This document shows, piece after piece, positions 18,040 to 26,238 of a stretch of DNA of 64,000 nt (the first letter of the stretch is position 1; the number at the start of each line of letters is the position of its first letter). Below the pieces are notes generated by a model, which was not told the origin of the DNA, did not search any database, and was given only the letters and a program-made list of their open reading frames with translations. Source of the stretch: Faecalicatena contorta (GTDB lineage Bacteria; Bacillota; Clostridia; Lachnospirales; Lachnospiraceae); NCBI RefSeq assembly GCF_021531895.1, contig NZ_JAFBIX010000016.1, forward strand, positions 1-64,000, in the 5' to 3' direction. Both the position numbers and the translations under genes were made by a program.

Positions 18040-19158
18040 CTAGCAGTTACTATATTTTTTTACAATTTCCTGCATGGTATCCCATTTCTGTTCCATATCT
18101 TCGACCAGCTTGAACTGTGTCCTGCATCGGTCAAGATTCTGTCCCTCGCGGTGAATCTTAAAATAATTATCCCCCTGAAGATAATCCGTAAGAAAACGCA
18201 TTCCACACTCAAAGGTCATAGACTTTGCGCCCATCGGCATCAGTTCAATCTCTCTGGCAGTCAGTTTTCCCGCACAGCCTTCGATAAATCCCTTCGCATA
18301 CAGATCAAACAACTCCATGCTGCAGGATACTTTATCCAGATCCCGCTCATCTTCTGCTGCGGTACTTGCTCCAAAACGGATAGAGTCCCCAAAATCATTC
18401 ATTGCCAGCCCCGGCATAACTGTATCCAGGTCAATGACACAGATTCCTCTTCCCGTCTTATTGTCAATCATAATGTTATTCAATTTTGTATCGTTATGCG
18501 TAACTCGAAGCGGAAGCTCTCCTTTTTCCAGAAGATCTGTGAAATAATCCGCAATATTCTCCCGATCCAATACGAACTGAATCTCTTTTTGAACCTGCGA
18601 TGCTCTTCCCATTACATCCTCTTCTACCGCTTTTTTGAACACTGCAAACCTGGCCTTGGTATTATGAAAACCTTTGATCGTCTCATGAAGTGTCTCAGCC
18701 GGATAGTCTGCCAAAAGTCTTTGAAAATTACCAAATGCTACAGCACTCTGATAAAAATGCTCTGGTTTTTCTACCTGGTCATAACTGGTAGCATCTGTAA
18801 TAAATTTATAAGAGCGCCAGTAATCCCCTTGCGAATCCAGATAATATGGTTTTCCATCTACCGCCGGAATCACATTCAGTGTCTCACGCTCAGGATCCCC
18901 TCCATTTTCAATAATCTTCTTACGAAGATACGATGTGACTCCCATGATGTTTTCCATCAGTTCTACTGGATTCGAAAATACATCTTTATTCATTCTCTGA
19001 AGAATGACATTGATGCATCCCATCTCCGCTATCTCAAATTTCAGCAGAAATGTATCATTGATATGTCCACTTCCATAGGGGCCTTCTTCTATCAAAATTC
19101 CCTCAAATTGGAAATTCGCGATTGCTTCATCTTTTTGCTTTTGTGTCAACAAAGCCAT
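18040..19158 (-). CDS. nahK: N-acetylhexosamine 1-kinase
   Basis: A 372-aa kinase of the aminoglycoside phosphotransferase fold. The catalytic loop HNDTKLNN lies at residues 221-228 and the metal-binding IDLDT at 242-246. The N terminus contains GSGHINDTF, typical of NahK/LnpB, which phosphorylates GlcNAc or GalNAc at C1 with ATP. The start at 19158 overlaps the previous stop codon (TAATG), with GGAGG 8 nt upstream, implying translational coupling. Its place between the nucleotidyltransferase and galE in an operon near the GH112 phosphorylase fits the Gal-beta-1,3-HexNAc pathway. Specificity for other amino sugars cannot be excluded. Confidence 0.88.
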   Translation of the reverse strand: MALLTQKQKDEAIANFQFEGILIEEGPYGSGHINDTFLLKFEIAEMGCINVILQRMNKDVFSNPVELMENIMGVTSYLRKKIIENGGDPERETLNVIPAVDGKPYYLDSQGDYWRSYKFITDATSYDQVEKPEHFYQSAVAFGNFQRLLADYPAETLHETIKGFHNTKARFAVFKKAVEEDVMGRASQVQKEIQFVLDRENIADYFTDLLEKGELPLRVTHNDTKLNNIMIDNKTGRGICVIDLDTVMPGLAMNDFGDSIRFGASTAAEDERDLDKVSCSMELFDLYAKGFIEGCAGKLTAREIELMPMGAKSMTFECGMRFLTDYLQGDNYFKIHREGQNLDRCRTQFKLVEDMEQKWDTMQEIVKKYSNC

Positions 19159-20084
19159 TATGCTTCCTCCCACAGATGCTCTGGATAGAGACCATCTTCT
19201 TTCATCTTCTTAATTGCAGCAACAACGACCGGTTTATCCTCTTTATACGTAACGCCATACCATTTGTCTGCTGACTTCAGCACTGCTACCGTTGCCTGAT
19301 CTGCTTCCAGCAGATTACTTACGACTGTCGGCAGAAAATATTCACATTTCATCGGATTAGTCTTCAGGCCTTCCTCCAGAAATGCCGGGAATCCATCTTT
19401 GATTTCTTTCAATATACTCTTAGTAAATCCCCACATATTCATAGATACTGTCGTATCCGCCGGCACTTCGGTCCATGTCTTCCCATCGTCTTCTGTATAT
19501 GCAATGCCGCCTTCGCGCTTTTCGATTCTTGTTCTTTCGTGAATAGCGACCAGTTCTCCGTTCTCATTCATATCACAGACGCCGCGTGCAACATGCCCAT
19601 TGTCAGTCACAGTATTGCCAAGCTGATATCCTACCATCGTATAACGATATTTGTCATCATCCTGATGAGTAGCCAGATAATCATAAATCAATCGGAATGC
19701 TTCCTGCCCATAATAATCGTCTGCATTGATTACTGCAAATGGTCCGTCAATCTGATCAATACAGCTAAGTACAGCGTGTGCAGTTCCCCACGGCTTCACA
19801 CGTCCTTCTGGCACTTCATACCCTTCCGGGATATTCTGAAGTTCCTGGAATGCATAAGAAACTTCCATGTATTTTGACATACGATCCCCCACCGCTTCTC
19901 TAAAGTCTGCTTCATTTTCCCTCTTAATAATGAAGATTACTTTCTCAAATCCTGCCTGTTTTGCATCGTACATGGAAAAGTCCATGATAATATGTCCTTC
20001 TTCATCTACTGGGTCAATTTGCTTTAATCCGCCATAGCGGCTTCCCATTCCTGCCGCCATAATGACTAATACTGGTTTGTTCAT
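19158..20084 (-). CDS. Sugar-1-phosphate nucleotidyltransferase (probable UTP type)
   Basis: A 308-aa Rossmann-like nucleotidyltransferase. The activation loop is AAGMGSRYGGLKQI near the N terminus, and the metal-binding ADDYYG follows GPFAVIN at about residue 110. It is not a GalT/LnpC (HIT-fold) enzyme. In this operon, between the importer and the hexosamine kinase, it should join UTP to HexNAc-1-P and/or Gal-1-P, replacing the transferase of the bifidobacterial pathway. That role is inferred from position. GDP- or dTDP-sugar synthesis is the alternative. The start at 20084 has TTGGAGGG 6 nt upstream. Confidence 0.8.
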   Translation of the reverse strand: MNKPVLVIMAAGMGSRYGGLKQIDPVDEEGHIIMDFSMYDAKQAGFEKVIFIIKRENEADFREAVGDRMSKYMEVSYAFQELQNIPEGYEVPEGRVKPWGTAHAVLSCIDQIDGPFAVINADDYYGQEAFRLIYDYLATHQDDDKYRYTMVGYQLGNTVTDNGHVARGVCDMNENGELVAIHERTRIEKREGGIAYTEDDGKTWTEVPADTTVSMNMWGFTKSILKEIKDGFPAFLEEGLKTNPMKCEYFLPTVVSNLLEADQATVAVLKSADKWYGVTYKEDKPVVVAAIKKMKEDGLYPEHLWEEA

Positions 20085-20134
20085 CGTTATCCCTCCAAGT
20101 TCTATCATTTATTTGTGCTTCAACAATCAAACGC

Positions 20135-21019
20135 CTAACCTTTAATACCTCCGGTAACACCACCGATGATCTTTTCTGACAAGAAGATATATAAGATAAA
20201 TGTCGGAAGGAATACTATGATAACTGCCGCAAACATACCTGCCCAGTTTCCTGTGTACTGCATAGATTGCAGCATTCCGTACAGACCTACGGCTACTGGA
20301 CGCAGCGCATCGTTATTTGCGAAGATCAATGACAAGAAGTATTCATTCCAGATATTAATAAAGTTGAAAATTGTCACGGTCACGATTCCAGACTGAGCCA
20401 TCGGGAACATAATCTTCCAGAAGGTCTTTGCCGGAGGACATCCATCTATTGCCGCTGCCTCTTCATATGTACGTGACAGATTGGCAAAGAATGTCAACAG
20501 GAAAATCGTAGTATATGGGATATTAATTCCGATATACAGGAAGATCAGTGTTACCTTGCTAGCTGCAACATTATTCAAAATTCCCAGGTTGGCTACTACA
20601 CTAAACAGTGGCAATACGATCATGGTAATCGGGATTCCCATTGCAGATACAAAACTCGTCTGAATGATTTTATTTCCCAAGAACGTAAATCTTGCCAGTA
20701 CATATGCTGCCGGCGCACAGATTAAAATCAAGAGCGCACAGGATACCAGGGAATATAACAACGAGTTCATAAAGAATGTTGCAACACCACCAGAGCCCCA
20801 CGCCTGCACATAGTTTTCAAAATGCAGTCCTGTTGGGAACTTCAAAGCATTACCTGCAAATATATCAGATGTTGTAGACAAGCTTGCTGCCAGAATCCAC
20901 CCCAAAAGCATAAACGTAAAGATGATCCACAAGATGATGATAATATATCCAGGAGCCAGCTTCAATTCTTTTTTCCAATTTATTTTATCTCTTACTTTTC
21001 TTTCTTTTGCTTTCGCCAT
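20135..21019 (-). CDS. Sugar ABC transporter permease (MalG type)
   Basis: A 294-aa inner-membrane permease with about six transmembrane helices and the EAA loop EEAAAIDGCPPAKTFWKIMFP near residue 195, the contact site for the ATPase. It pairs with the MalF-type permease 15 nt upstream and the binding protein before it. No ATPase gene is nearby, as is common for oligosaccharide importers that share a MsmK-like ATPase. A Gal-beta-1,3-HexNAc substrate is inferred from the enzymes in the operon. Confidence 0.9.
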   Translation of the reverse strand: MAKAKERKVRDKINWKKELKLAPGYIIIILWIIFTFMLLGWILAASLSTTSDIFAGNALKFPTGLHFENYVQAWGSGGVATFFMNSLLYSLVSCALLILICAPAAYVLARFTFLGNKIIQTSFVSAMGIPITMIVLPLFSVVANLGILNNVAASKVTLIFLYIGINIPYTTIFLLTFFANLSRTYEEAAAIDGCPPAKTFWKIMFPMAQSGIVTVTIFNFINIWNEYFLSLIFANNDALRPVAVGLYGMLQSMQYTGNWAGMFAAVIIVFLPTFILYIFLSEKIIGGVTGGIKG

Positions 21020-21034
21020 AATTGCTCCTCCTTT

Positions 21035-21940
21035 CTAGAATTCCAGATCATCATCTTTGATCAGTTTATTACAGATTGTAAATATGATAACAACACATAA
21101 GCAAAGGATGATACCAATTGCTGCGCCATAGCCTGCGTTACGCTCAGTTACCGCATTTCCGGCTCCGAATGTATGCATGTACATGTACTGAACAGGAACA
21201 ATAGTAGCTTTATCTGCAGTAACCGTTGAGAACAACTGTGACCATACGAAGAATGCTGCTGAACTTACGGACCACATGGTAATATTTGTTTTAAATACTC
21301 CCTTTAATAACGGAACCGTCATATAACGGAACTGATGAATCTTATTTGCTCCGTCAATCGTTGCCGCTTCATACAGATCTGGACTGATTCTTTCAATTCC
21401 ACTCATCCAGATCAACATATGATATCCAATCATACCAAAGCAATATGCGAACAGTAATGCCCAGAATTTATGATTGGTATCCAGCCACGGTGTGTCAGCC
21501 AGTTTATGCAGGCCGATCGCATCCAGGAATGTTTTCAAAAGACCGAATTTAGAACTGTATACATATTGAATCCACATGGTTGCAAGTGCTACTGCACTGA
21601 CAATGTTCGGAAGATAGATCACAGCTCGGAAGAACTTCTTTCCGTGGATTCCACTCGTAAGGATTACTGCGAAAAGCAGAGATACCGCCAACACAAGTGC
21701 TCCTCCGATTGCCCAGATCTTAAAGATGTTAAACATTGCTGTTTTAAATATTGCTGTCATGAACAGTTTTTGGTAATTCTGTAATCCTACAAACGTCCAA
21801 TACTCTGTAGCATCCGTAACAGATTCAATCTTGTACAGACTCATCATAATCGTACGCATGATCGGATACAGAAATACAACGAGGAAGATGATGACTGCAG
21901 GTGCAAGAAAACCAACGATCATTTTCTTATTCTTCTTCAT
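21035..21940 (-). CDS. Sugar ABC transporter permease (MalF type)
   Basis: A 301-aa permease with about six transmembrane helices and the EAA loop YEAATIDGANKIHQFRYMTVP near residue 205. It is second in the operon after the binding protein and probably forms a heterodimeric channel with the MalG-type permease. It lacks the long periplasmic loop of E. coli MalF, as usual in Firmicutes. Confidence 0.9.
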   Translation of the reverse strand: MKKNKKMIVGFLAPAVIIFLVVFLYPIMRTIMMSLYKIESVTDATEYWTFVGLQNYQKLFMTAIFKTAMFNIFKIWAIGGALVLAVSLLFAVILTSGIHGKKFFRAVIYLPNIVSAVALATMWIQYVYSSKFGLLKTFLDAIGLHKLADTPWLDTNHKFWALLFAYCFGMIGYHMLIWMSGIERISPDLYEAATIDGANKIHQFRYMTVPLLKGVFKTNITMWSVSSAAFFVWSQLFSTVTADKATIVPVQYMYMHTFGAGNAVTERNAGYGAAIGIILCLCVVIIFTICNKLIKDDDLEF

Positions 21941-22044
21941 TGATTATGCCTCCTTTTTCTTTACAAAATATGGCGGCAGCGTTGTATACCGCCCTGCCGC
22001 CATATTCAAATCCCCGCCTGATCTGGCAAGGTAGTTACCAGATA

Positions 22045-23352
22045 TTATTGACCAGCTGCCTCTTTCATAGCTTTTACAAATCCAGCTGCATCAATCTCTC
22101 CACCAGCAAGTTTCAGAGTATTCTCCTGAAGTACAGGTGTAAGGTCGTTGTTATTCTCAACACCAGCTGCCCAGTCATAGTATGTTGTTGTAGCATCAAA
22201 GCCACCTTTTACTTCTGCAAGCTCTGTCGGCCATGCATCACTGTTAGCCTTATCTGTTGGGATACACAGAGCTTCTTCTGTCATCTTCTTGTCGAAATCA
22301 CCTGTTGTGATGTATGTAATCAGTTCAAATGCCTGATCAGCCATCTTAGAATCTTTGTTAATAGCGAATACCTGATTTGCAATGTTGTTAGCTGTATTGT
22401 CATCTGTTCCGCCTTCTACTGATGGATAGTTGAAGTATCCCCACTCAAGATCTTCTGCTACAGAAGCTTTTGCTTCGTTTGGAAGCCAGGATCCGCAGAT
22501 AACGATTGCAGCTTCACCAGGAGCGAATTCCTGATTCTGTCCTGCTGGGTATTTGTTTGTTGCGATATTCTCTGAGAAGTATCCTTTGTCTGCAAAATCA
22601 GCAAAGCTTTCTGCTGCTGCAAGAACTCTATCATCATCCCATGTTACAGCTTCGCCGTTCACTTCTTCGCCCATAACCAGAGATTTTACTCCGTCCTGTC
22701 CGATGTATCTTGCAAGATGATATCCGATGAAAGATGTCATATATGCATCATCAGCAGTGATTGGTGTGATACCAGCATCTTTTAATTTTGCACAAGCGGC
22801 ATCCAGTTCTTCCCATGTTGTTGGTGTAGCTTCGATTCCAGCTTCGTTGAACAATGTCTTGTTGTAGAAGAAACCGAAGATTGATGGCTGATATGGGATA
22901 GAGTGTAAGGTATCATCTCCATCATGTGTCTGTCCATATGCGTTACGTGCGATTGCGAACAGTGTCTCATTGCCATGCTCTGCTTCGTAATCTGCTGCCA
23001 GATCTTCCAAATCTAATAAGTATTTTCCCCAAGAACCATTTACACGGTTAACATCCTCATCAAATACATCGATCTGCTGTTTTGCATCCAGTGCCGGCTG
23101 AAGTCCTTCACGCTGTCCGGTACGTCCCTTGAACTGAACATCAACTTCAACACCAGTGTCTTCTGTATACTTGGCAATTGCATCTTTGATAACTTTTGCC
23201 TGTGGTTCATCTTCGCTCCACATAGACCAGTATACAAGTTTGTCTCCACCTTTGCTGTCGCCGCTGTCGCTATCTGATTTGCTTCCGCAGCCTACAGCCA
23301 TTGTTGCTACCATTGCCACGCACAACAGTATGCTTACAATTTTCTTTTTCAT
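22045..23352 (-). CDS. Extracellular sugar-binding lipoprotein of the disaccharide importer
   Basis: A 435-aa family 1 solute-binding protein. The signal peptide ends in lipobox AVGC with Cys22 as the lipidation site, followed by a Ser/Asp/Gly linker. The two-lobed fold contains WSMWSEDEPQ, IPYQPSIFGFFYNKTLF and AIVICGSWLPNE. It is the first gene of a six-gene operon ending in galE. By context it binds lacto-N-biose or galacto-N-biose, like GltA of bifidobacteria. The promoter region carries TGTGCAA motifs also seen before lnpA. Confidence 0.88.
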   Translation of the reverse strand: MKKKIVSILLCVAMVATMAVGCGSKSDSDSGDSKGGDKLVYWSMWSEDEPQAKVIKDAIAKYTEDTGVEVDVQFKGRTGQREGLQPALDAKQQIDVFDEDVNRVNGSWGKYLLDLEDLAADYEAEHGNETLFAIARNAYGQTHDGDDTLHSIPYQPSIFGFFYNKTLFNEAGIEATPTTWEELDAACAKLKDAGITPITADDAYMTSFIGYHLARYIGQDGVKSLVMGEEVNGEAVTWDDDRVLAAAESFADFADKGYFSENIATNKYPAGQNQEFAPGEAAIVICGSWLPNEAKASVAEDLEWGYFNYPSVEGGTDDNTANNIANQVFAINKDSKMADQAFELITYITTGDFDKKMTEEALCIPTDKANSDAWPTELAEVKGGFDATTTYYDWAAGVENNNDLTPVLQENTLKLAGGEIDAAGFVKAMKEAAGQ

Positions 23353-23407
23353 ACACTTTACCTCCTATAAAGTTTGTTTTTTGGCTTGTATGTATTGTAT
23401 TACAACA

Positions 23408-23448
23408 TTGCACAAATATCTTTATCCTATATTGTTCTTAATTTGCAC
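23408..23448. promoter_or_regulatory. TTGCAC motifs between importer operon and araC gene
   Basis: TTGCAC occurs at 23408-23413 and 23443-23448 (GTGCAA on the minus strand), 35 nt apart in the divergent promoter region. The same core, TGTGCAAA, occurs twice at a 22-nt step before lnpA (26066-26095). These are candidate sites for the AraC-family regulator encoded at 23561. Confidence 0.35.
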
Positions 23449-23560
23449 TATCTGCATTTTTGTTTTGATTTTTCACAAAAAATAGGGTATTATATTGTTA
23501 AGAATACACAAAATCGTTGTTTTAGAATTAGCAAAATTGACAAAAAGGGGGAAATGTCAC

Positions 23561-24481
23561 TTGGGCTACAAAGGAACGGTTCTGAAGAACTCTATCACAA
23601 TCAATAAGATATACAGTATTCACTATTTTGAGTACATGAGCGATTTTTCTTTTGAAGGAGAATCCCATAACTTCTGGGAATTTATCTGCGTTGACAAAGG
23701 TGAAGTCGGCGTAACTGCAGGCAAGACATTTACCATATTAAAGAAGGGAGATGTTGCTTTTCACCAGCCCAACGAATTCCACAATGTACAGGCGACCGGA
23801 ACAATTGCGCCTAATCTTGTAGTCATCTCTTTCCAGTGCGATGATGAAGCCATGCGTTTCTTTAAAAAGCGGATTCTTCGAATCGATGAGATGGAACGCA
23901 ACCTTCTTGCAGACATTATTATCGAAGCAAGACACTGTTTTGACTGCCGTCTGGATGACCCTTATCTTCAGAATATGCCACAAAAGGAACCGGAAATGTT
24001 CGGGGCAGAACAACTCATCTGTCTGTATCTGGAGCATTTCCTGATTCACCTGATCCGAAGGTATTCTAACCCGATTGTCCTTAGGAAGCGGCCGGCACGA
24101 ATCGAGACTCCTAAGAGCACCAAGCAGAAGAGCGACACCGAGATCTTCAATCGTGTAGTTGATTATCTGGAGAATCACATCAGCGCACCGGTCACCATTG
24201 AACAGATCTGCAAGGACAATCTTATCGGACGTTCCCAGCTTCAGAAGATCTTCAAAGAGCGCTGTAACCTCGGCATCATAGAATATTTTTCTCTCATGAA
24301 GGTCAATGCTGCCAAGGAAATGATCCGGACCAACCGGATGAACTTTACACAGATCTCCGAGCAGCTTGGATATTCTTCGATACACTATTTTTCCAGACAA
24401 TTCAAAAAAGTAACGGGAATGACACCTTCCGAATATGCTTCTTCAATCAAAGCAATGGCCGACGGAAGTTTCGAACCATAG
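23561..24481 (+). CDS. AraC-family transcriptional regulator
   Basis: A protein of about 306 aa with an N-terminal cupin ligand-binding domain (HNFWEFICVDKGEVGVTAG, then FHQPNEFHN) and a C-terminal AraC domain with two helix-turn-helix motifs (about 205-300; GRSQLQKIFKERCNLG and LGYSSIHYFSRQFKKVTGMTPSEY). It is divergent from the importer operon and most likely controls it. The start chosen is a TTG with GGGGG 9 nt upstream. The frame is open further left, but without a comparable ribosome binding site. The inducer is presumably a sugar of the pathway. Confidence 0.85.
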   Translation: MGYKGTVLKNSITINKIYSIHYFEYMSDFSFEGESHNFWEFICVDKGEVGVTAGKTFTILKKGDVAFHQPNEFHNVQATGTIAPNLVVISFQCDDEAMRFFKKRILRIDEMERNLLADIIIEARHCFDCRLDDPYLQNMPQKEPEMFGAEQLICLYLEHFLIHLIRRYSNPIVLRKRPARIETPKSTKQKSDTEIFNRVVDYLENHISAPVTIEQICKDNLIGRSQLQKIFKERCNLGIIEYFSLMKVNAAKEMIRTNRMNFTQISEQLGYSSIHYFSRQFKKVTGMTPSEYASSIKAMADGSFEP

Positions 24482-24500
24482 AGAAATTTACTTTTAGAAC

Positions 24501-24530
24501 AAAAATGAGGACACCATCGTCCTCATTTTT
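24501..24530. terminator. Bidirectional terminator between araC and nagB
   Basis: Perfect 12-bp stem AAAAATGAGGAC (24501-24512) with GTCCTCATTTTT (24519-24530), loop ACCATC. The A/T tails serve both convergent genes. Confidence 0.88.
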
Positions 24531-24562
24531 ATTCTATATTATTTTAGAATTTCAGCTGTACA

Positions 24563-25294
24563 CTACCGCGGAATCTTAGAAAGCGCTGCCTCATCGCCCA
24601 CCAAAGTCACATCATTATGCATCTGAAGGATGGATGCCGGAACAGCCGGTGTCACCGGTCCAAAGAATGCCTTTGCCACGATATCTGCCTTATCCTCGCC
24701 GCTTACAATTACCAGGATCTTCTTTGCCTGCATGATCGTTTTGATTCCCATAGTATAAGCCTGCTTCGGAACATCATCTGCAGAAGCAAAGAAGCGCTTG
24801 TTTGCCTCGATGGTTCTCTCCTGAAGATCAACACAATGAGTCTCCTTCTCAAATGCCTCTCCCGGCTCATTGAATCCGATATGCCCATTATGTCCCAGTC
24901 CAAGAAGCTGAAGATCCACCCCACCAAGAGAATGAATCAGGCTCTCATATCTGGCACACTCTTTTTCACTGTTTGGCTCCATTCCATTTGGAAGATGTGT
25001 ATTCTCAGGATTGATATTGACCTGATCAAACAGATTCTGGTGCATAAAGTAATAATAGCTCTGGTCATTCGTTCTTGGAAGGCCCTTATATTCGTCCAGG
25101 TTCACAGTTGTCACATCAGAGAAATCCAGATCTCCCTTTTTGTACCACTCAATTAACTGCTGGTAGGTCCCAATCGGTGTGGAACCTGTTGCCAGTCCCA
25201 ATACACAGTTTGGTTTCATGATTACCTGTGCAGAGATAATGTTTGCCGCCTTTCTGCTCATATCCTTGTAATCGGTTGCTTTGTAGATTTGCAT
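24563..25294 (-). CDS. nagB: Glucosamine-6-phosphate deaminase
   Basis: A 243-aa cytosolic enzyme converting glucosamine 6-phosphate to fructose 6-phosphate and ammonia. Recognised by GLATGSTPIGTY near residue 33, the catalytic NLDEYKG (about 65-71), LLGLGHNGHIGFNEPG with the active-site His, and VSGEDKA. It links amino-sugar catabolism to glycolysis. No nagA is adjacent, so deacetylation is encoded elsewhere. It is preceded by AGGAGGA and lies just downstream of the CBM9-like gene on the same strand. Confidence 0.95.
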   Translation of the reverse strand: MQIYKATDYKDMSRKAANIISAQVIMKPNCVLGLATGSTPIGTYQQLIEWYKKGDLDFSDVTTVNLDEYKGLPRTNDQSYYYFMHQNLFDQVNINPENTHLPNGMEPNSEKECARYESLIHSLGGVDLQLLGLGHNGHIGFNEPGEAFEKETHCVDLQERTIEANKRFFASADDVPKQAYTMGIKTIMQAKKILVIVSGEDKADIVAKAFFGPVTPAVPASILQMHNDVTLVGDEAALSKIPR

Positions 25295-25343
25295 AATCTT
25301 TTCCTCCTCAACATATTTCTACCCTTAAATTATTACCCAATTC

Positions 25344-25967
25344 CTATCTTTTTTGTGAATCCACAATCTTTGCCGTCCCAAAAAATTCCGGCATATGAAA
25401 ACTGGGAATCTCCGACAGAATCGGAAAACACGAAGCATAGTGTTCCATTTCCTTCGCTTCTGATATCTTATAAAAGTTGCAAGTAAATTCGCTGCCTACT
25501 TTCAATTCCAATGGTCCATAGATCTTCTCCAATATTCCAATCGGAATACGAAGACTCATACTCCACTTATCCGCATCGATCTGCGCCTTGCAATCGAAAG
25601 AATCCATCTCTTCTTTCGCAAAGTATGTCCGGTATGTACGCCTGGTTCCGTATGCTGCCAGCAAAGCGCCATTCGCATTCACTTCAAAATTCAAGTAAAT
25701 CGGTGGCACCATTCTTTCCTTAGCCGCTTCAAATTCAAAGAACGCTTCCAGCGCACTGTCCCGATACACAGGATCCAATGCATTCGTATAAGTACGAAGC
25801 GGATCCGCCTCTTCACACACCATCTTCAGATAAAAGCCTTCCCCTGGCACAAATCCAAGATATCCGTACGTATCAGGAATCTTCTTCGTTCCCCACAGAA
25901 GATATTCCACACGAAAAGGTTCCACCCGCTCCAGTTCCTTGGCATTTCTGATTACACTAACCTCCAT
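25344..25967 (-). CDS. CBM9/DOMON-like intracellular sugar-binding protein
   Basis: A 207-aa protein without signal peptide or membrane helix. It resembles the CBM9-like/DOMON fold: VEYLLWGTKKIPDTYGYLGF, an AFFEFEA strand, YLNFEVNANGALLAAYG and a late SMSLRIPIGILEKIYG. This fold is usually a sugar-binding accessory of exported enzymes, so a lone cytosolic version beside amino-sugar genes is uncommon. The start at 25967 has AAGGA 8 nt upstream; a GTG six codons earlier overlaps a weaker site. It probably shares an mRNA with nagB. Function unknown; a ligand sensor or a protein binding phosphorolysis products is a guess. Confidence 0.6.
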   Translation of the reverse strand: MEVSVIRNAKELERVEPFRVEYLLWGTKKIPDTYGYLGFVPGEGFYLKMVCEEADPLRTYTNALDPVYRDSALEAFFEFEAAKERMVPPIYLNFEVNANGALLAAYGTRRTYRTYFAKEEMDSFDCKAQIDADKWSMSLRIPIGILEKIYGPLELKVGSEFTCNFYKISEAKEMEHYASCFPILSEIPSFHMPEFFGTAKIVDSQKR

Positions 25968-26065
25968 AGACAATATCCTTGCCACTCCTTTTATAAAATA
26001 TTGTTGCTCACCACACGCTGTACTCCTAAAATTAATCTATCAAAAAAAGAATATGAAAACAAGAT

Positions 26066-26095
26066 TGTGCAAATGCAAAGACCCGAATGTGCAAA
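26066..26095 (+). promoter_or_regulatory. TGTGCAAA direct repeats upstream of lnpA
   Basis: TGTGCAAA at 26066-26073 and again at 26088-26095 are exactly 22 nt apart, about two helical turns, as expected for two AraC-family half-sites. They lie in the divergent region between the CBM9-like gene and lnpA. Confidence 0.45.
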
Positions 26096-26170
26096 AAAAG
26101 TCAACAATCGTGCTATTGAAAACTAAAGGGTTATTTCATATACTCATCTTATATCAGCAGGGATGGGGAG

Positions 26171-26224
26171 GGGACGGGGGAAAACTCATTTTCCCCCGTC
26201 CCAAATTAAAATCACCCTGTCCCC
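26171..26224 (-). repeat. Phased GGGACAGG repeat element, copy C, in the lnpA leader
   Basis: On the minus strand one GGGACAGGG unit is followed 21 nt later by a perfect 14-bp hairpin (GGGACGGGGGAAAA, 26171-26184 with 26189-26202, loop 4 nt). The element ends a few bases before the AGGAGGG ribosome binding site of lnpA, so its hairpin should form in the 5' untranslated RNA. No T-run follows on the plus strand, so termination there is unlikely. Confidence 0.85.
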
Positions 26225-26238
26225 GATAGGAGGGTATT

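Noticed and set aside
17788-19188. 466-codon open frame on the plus strand opposite nahK and the end of galE
   Set aside because: It is a mirror of real genes with strong motifs on the minus strand. Its product is Cys/His/Ile-rich with no family resemblance and there is no ribosome binding site.
23737-24400. 220-codon open frame on the minus strand opposite the araC gene
   Set aside because: It lies opposite a clear AraC protein with two helix-turn-helix motifs and has no ribosome binding site.
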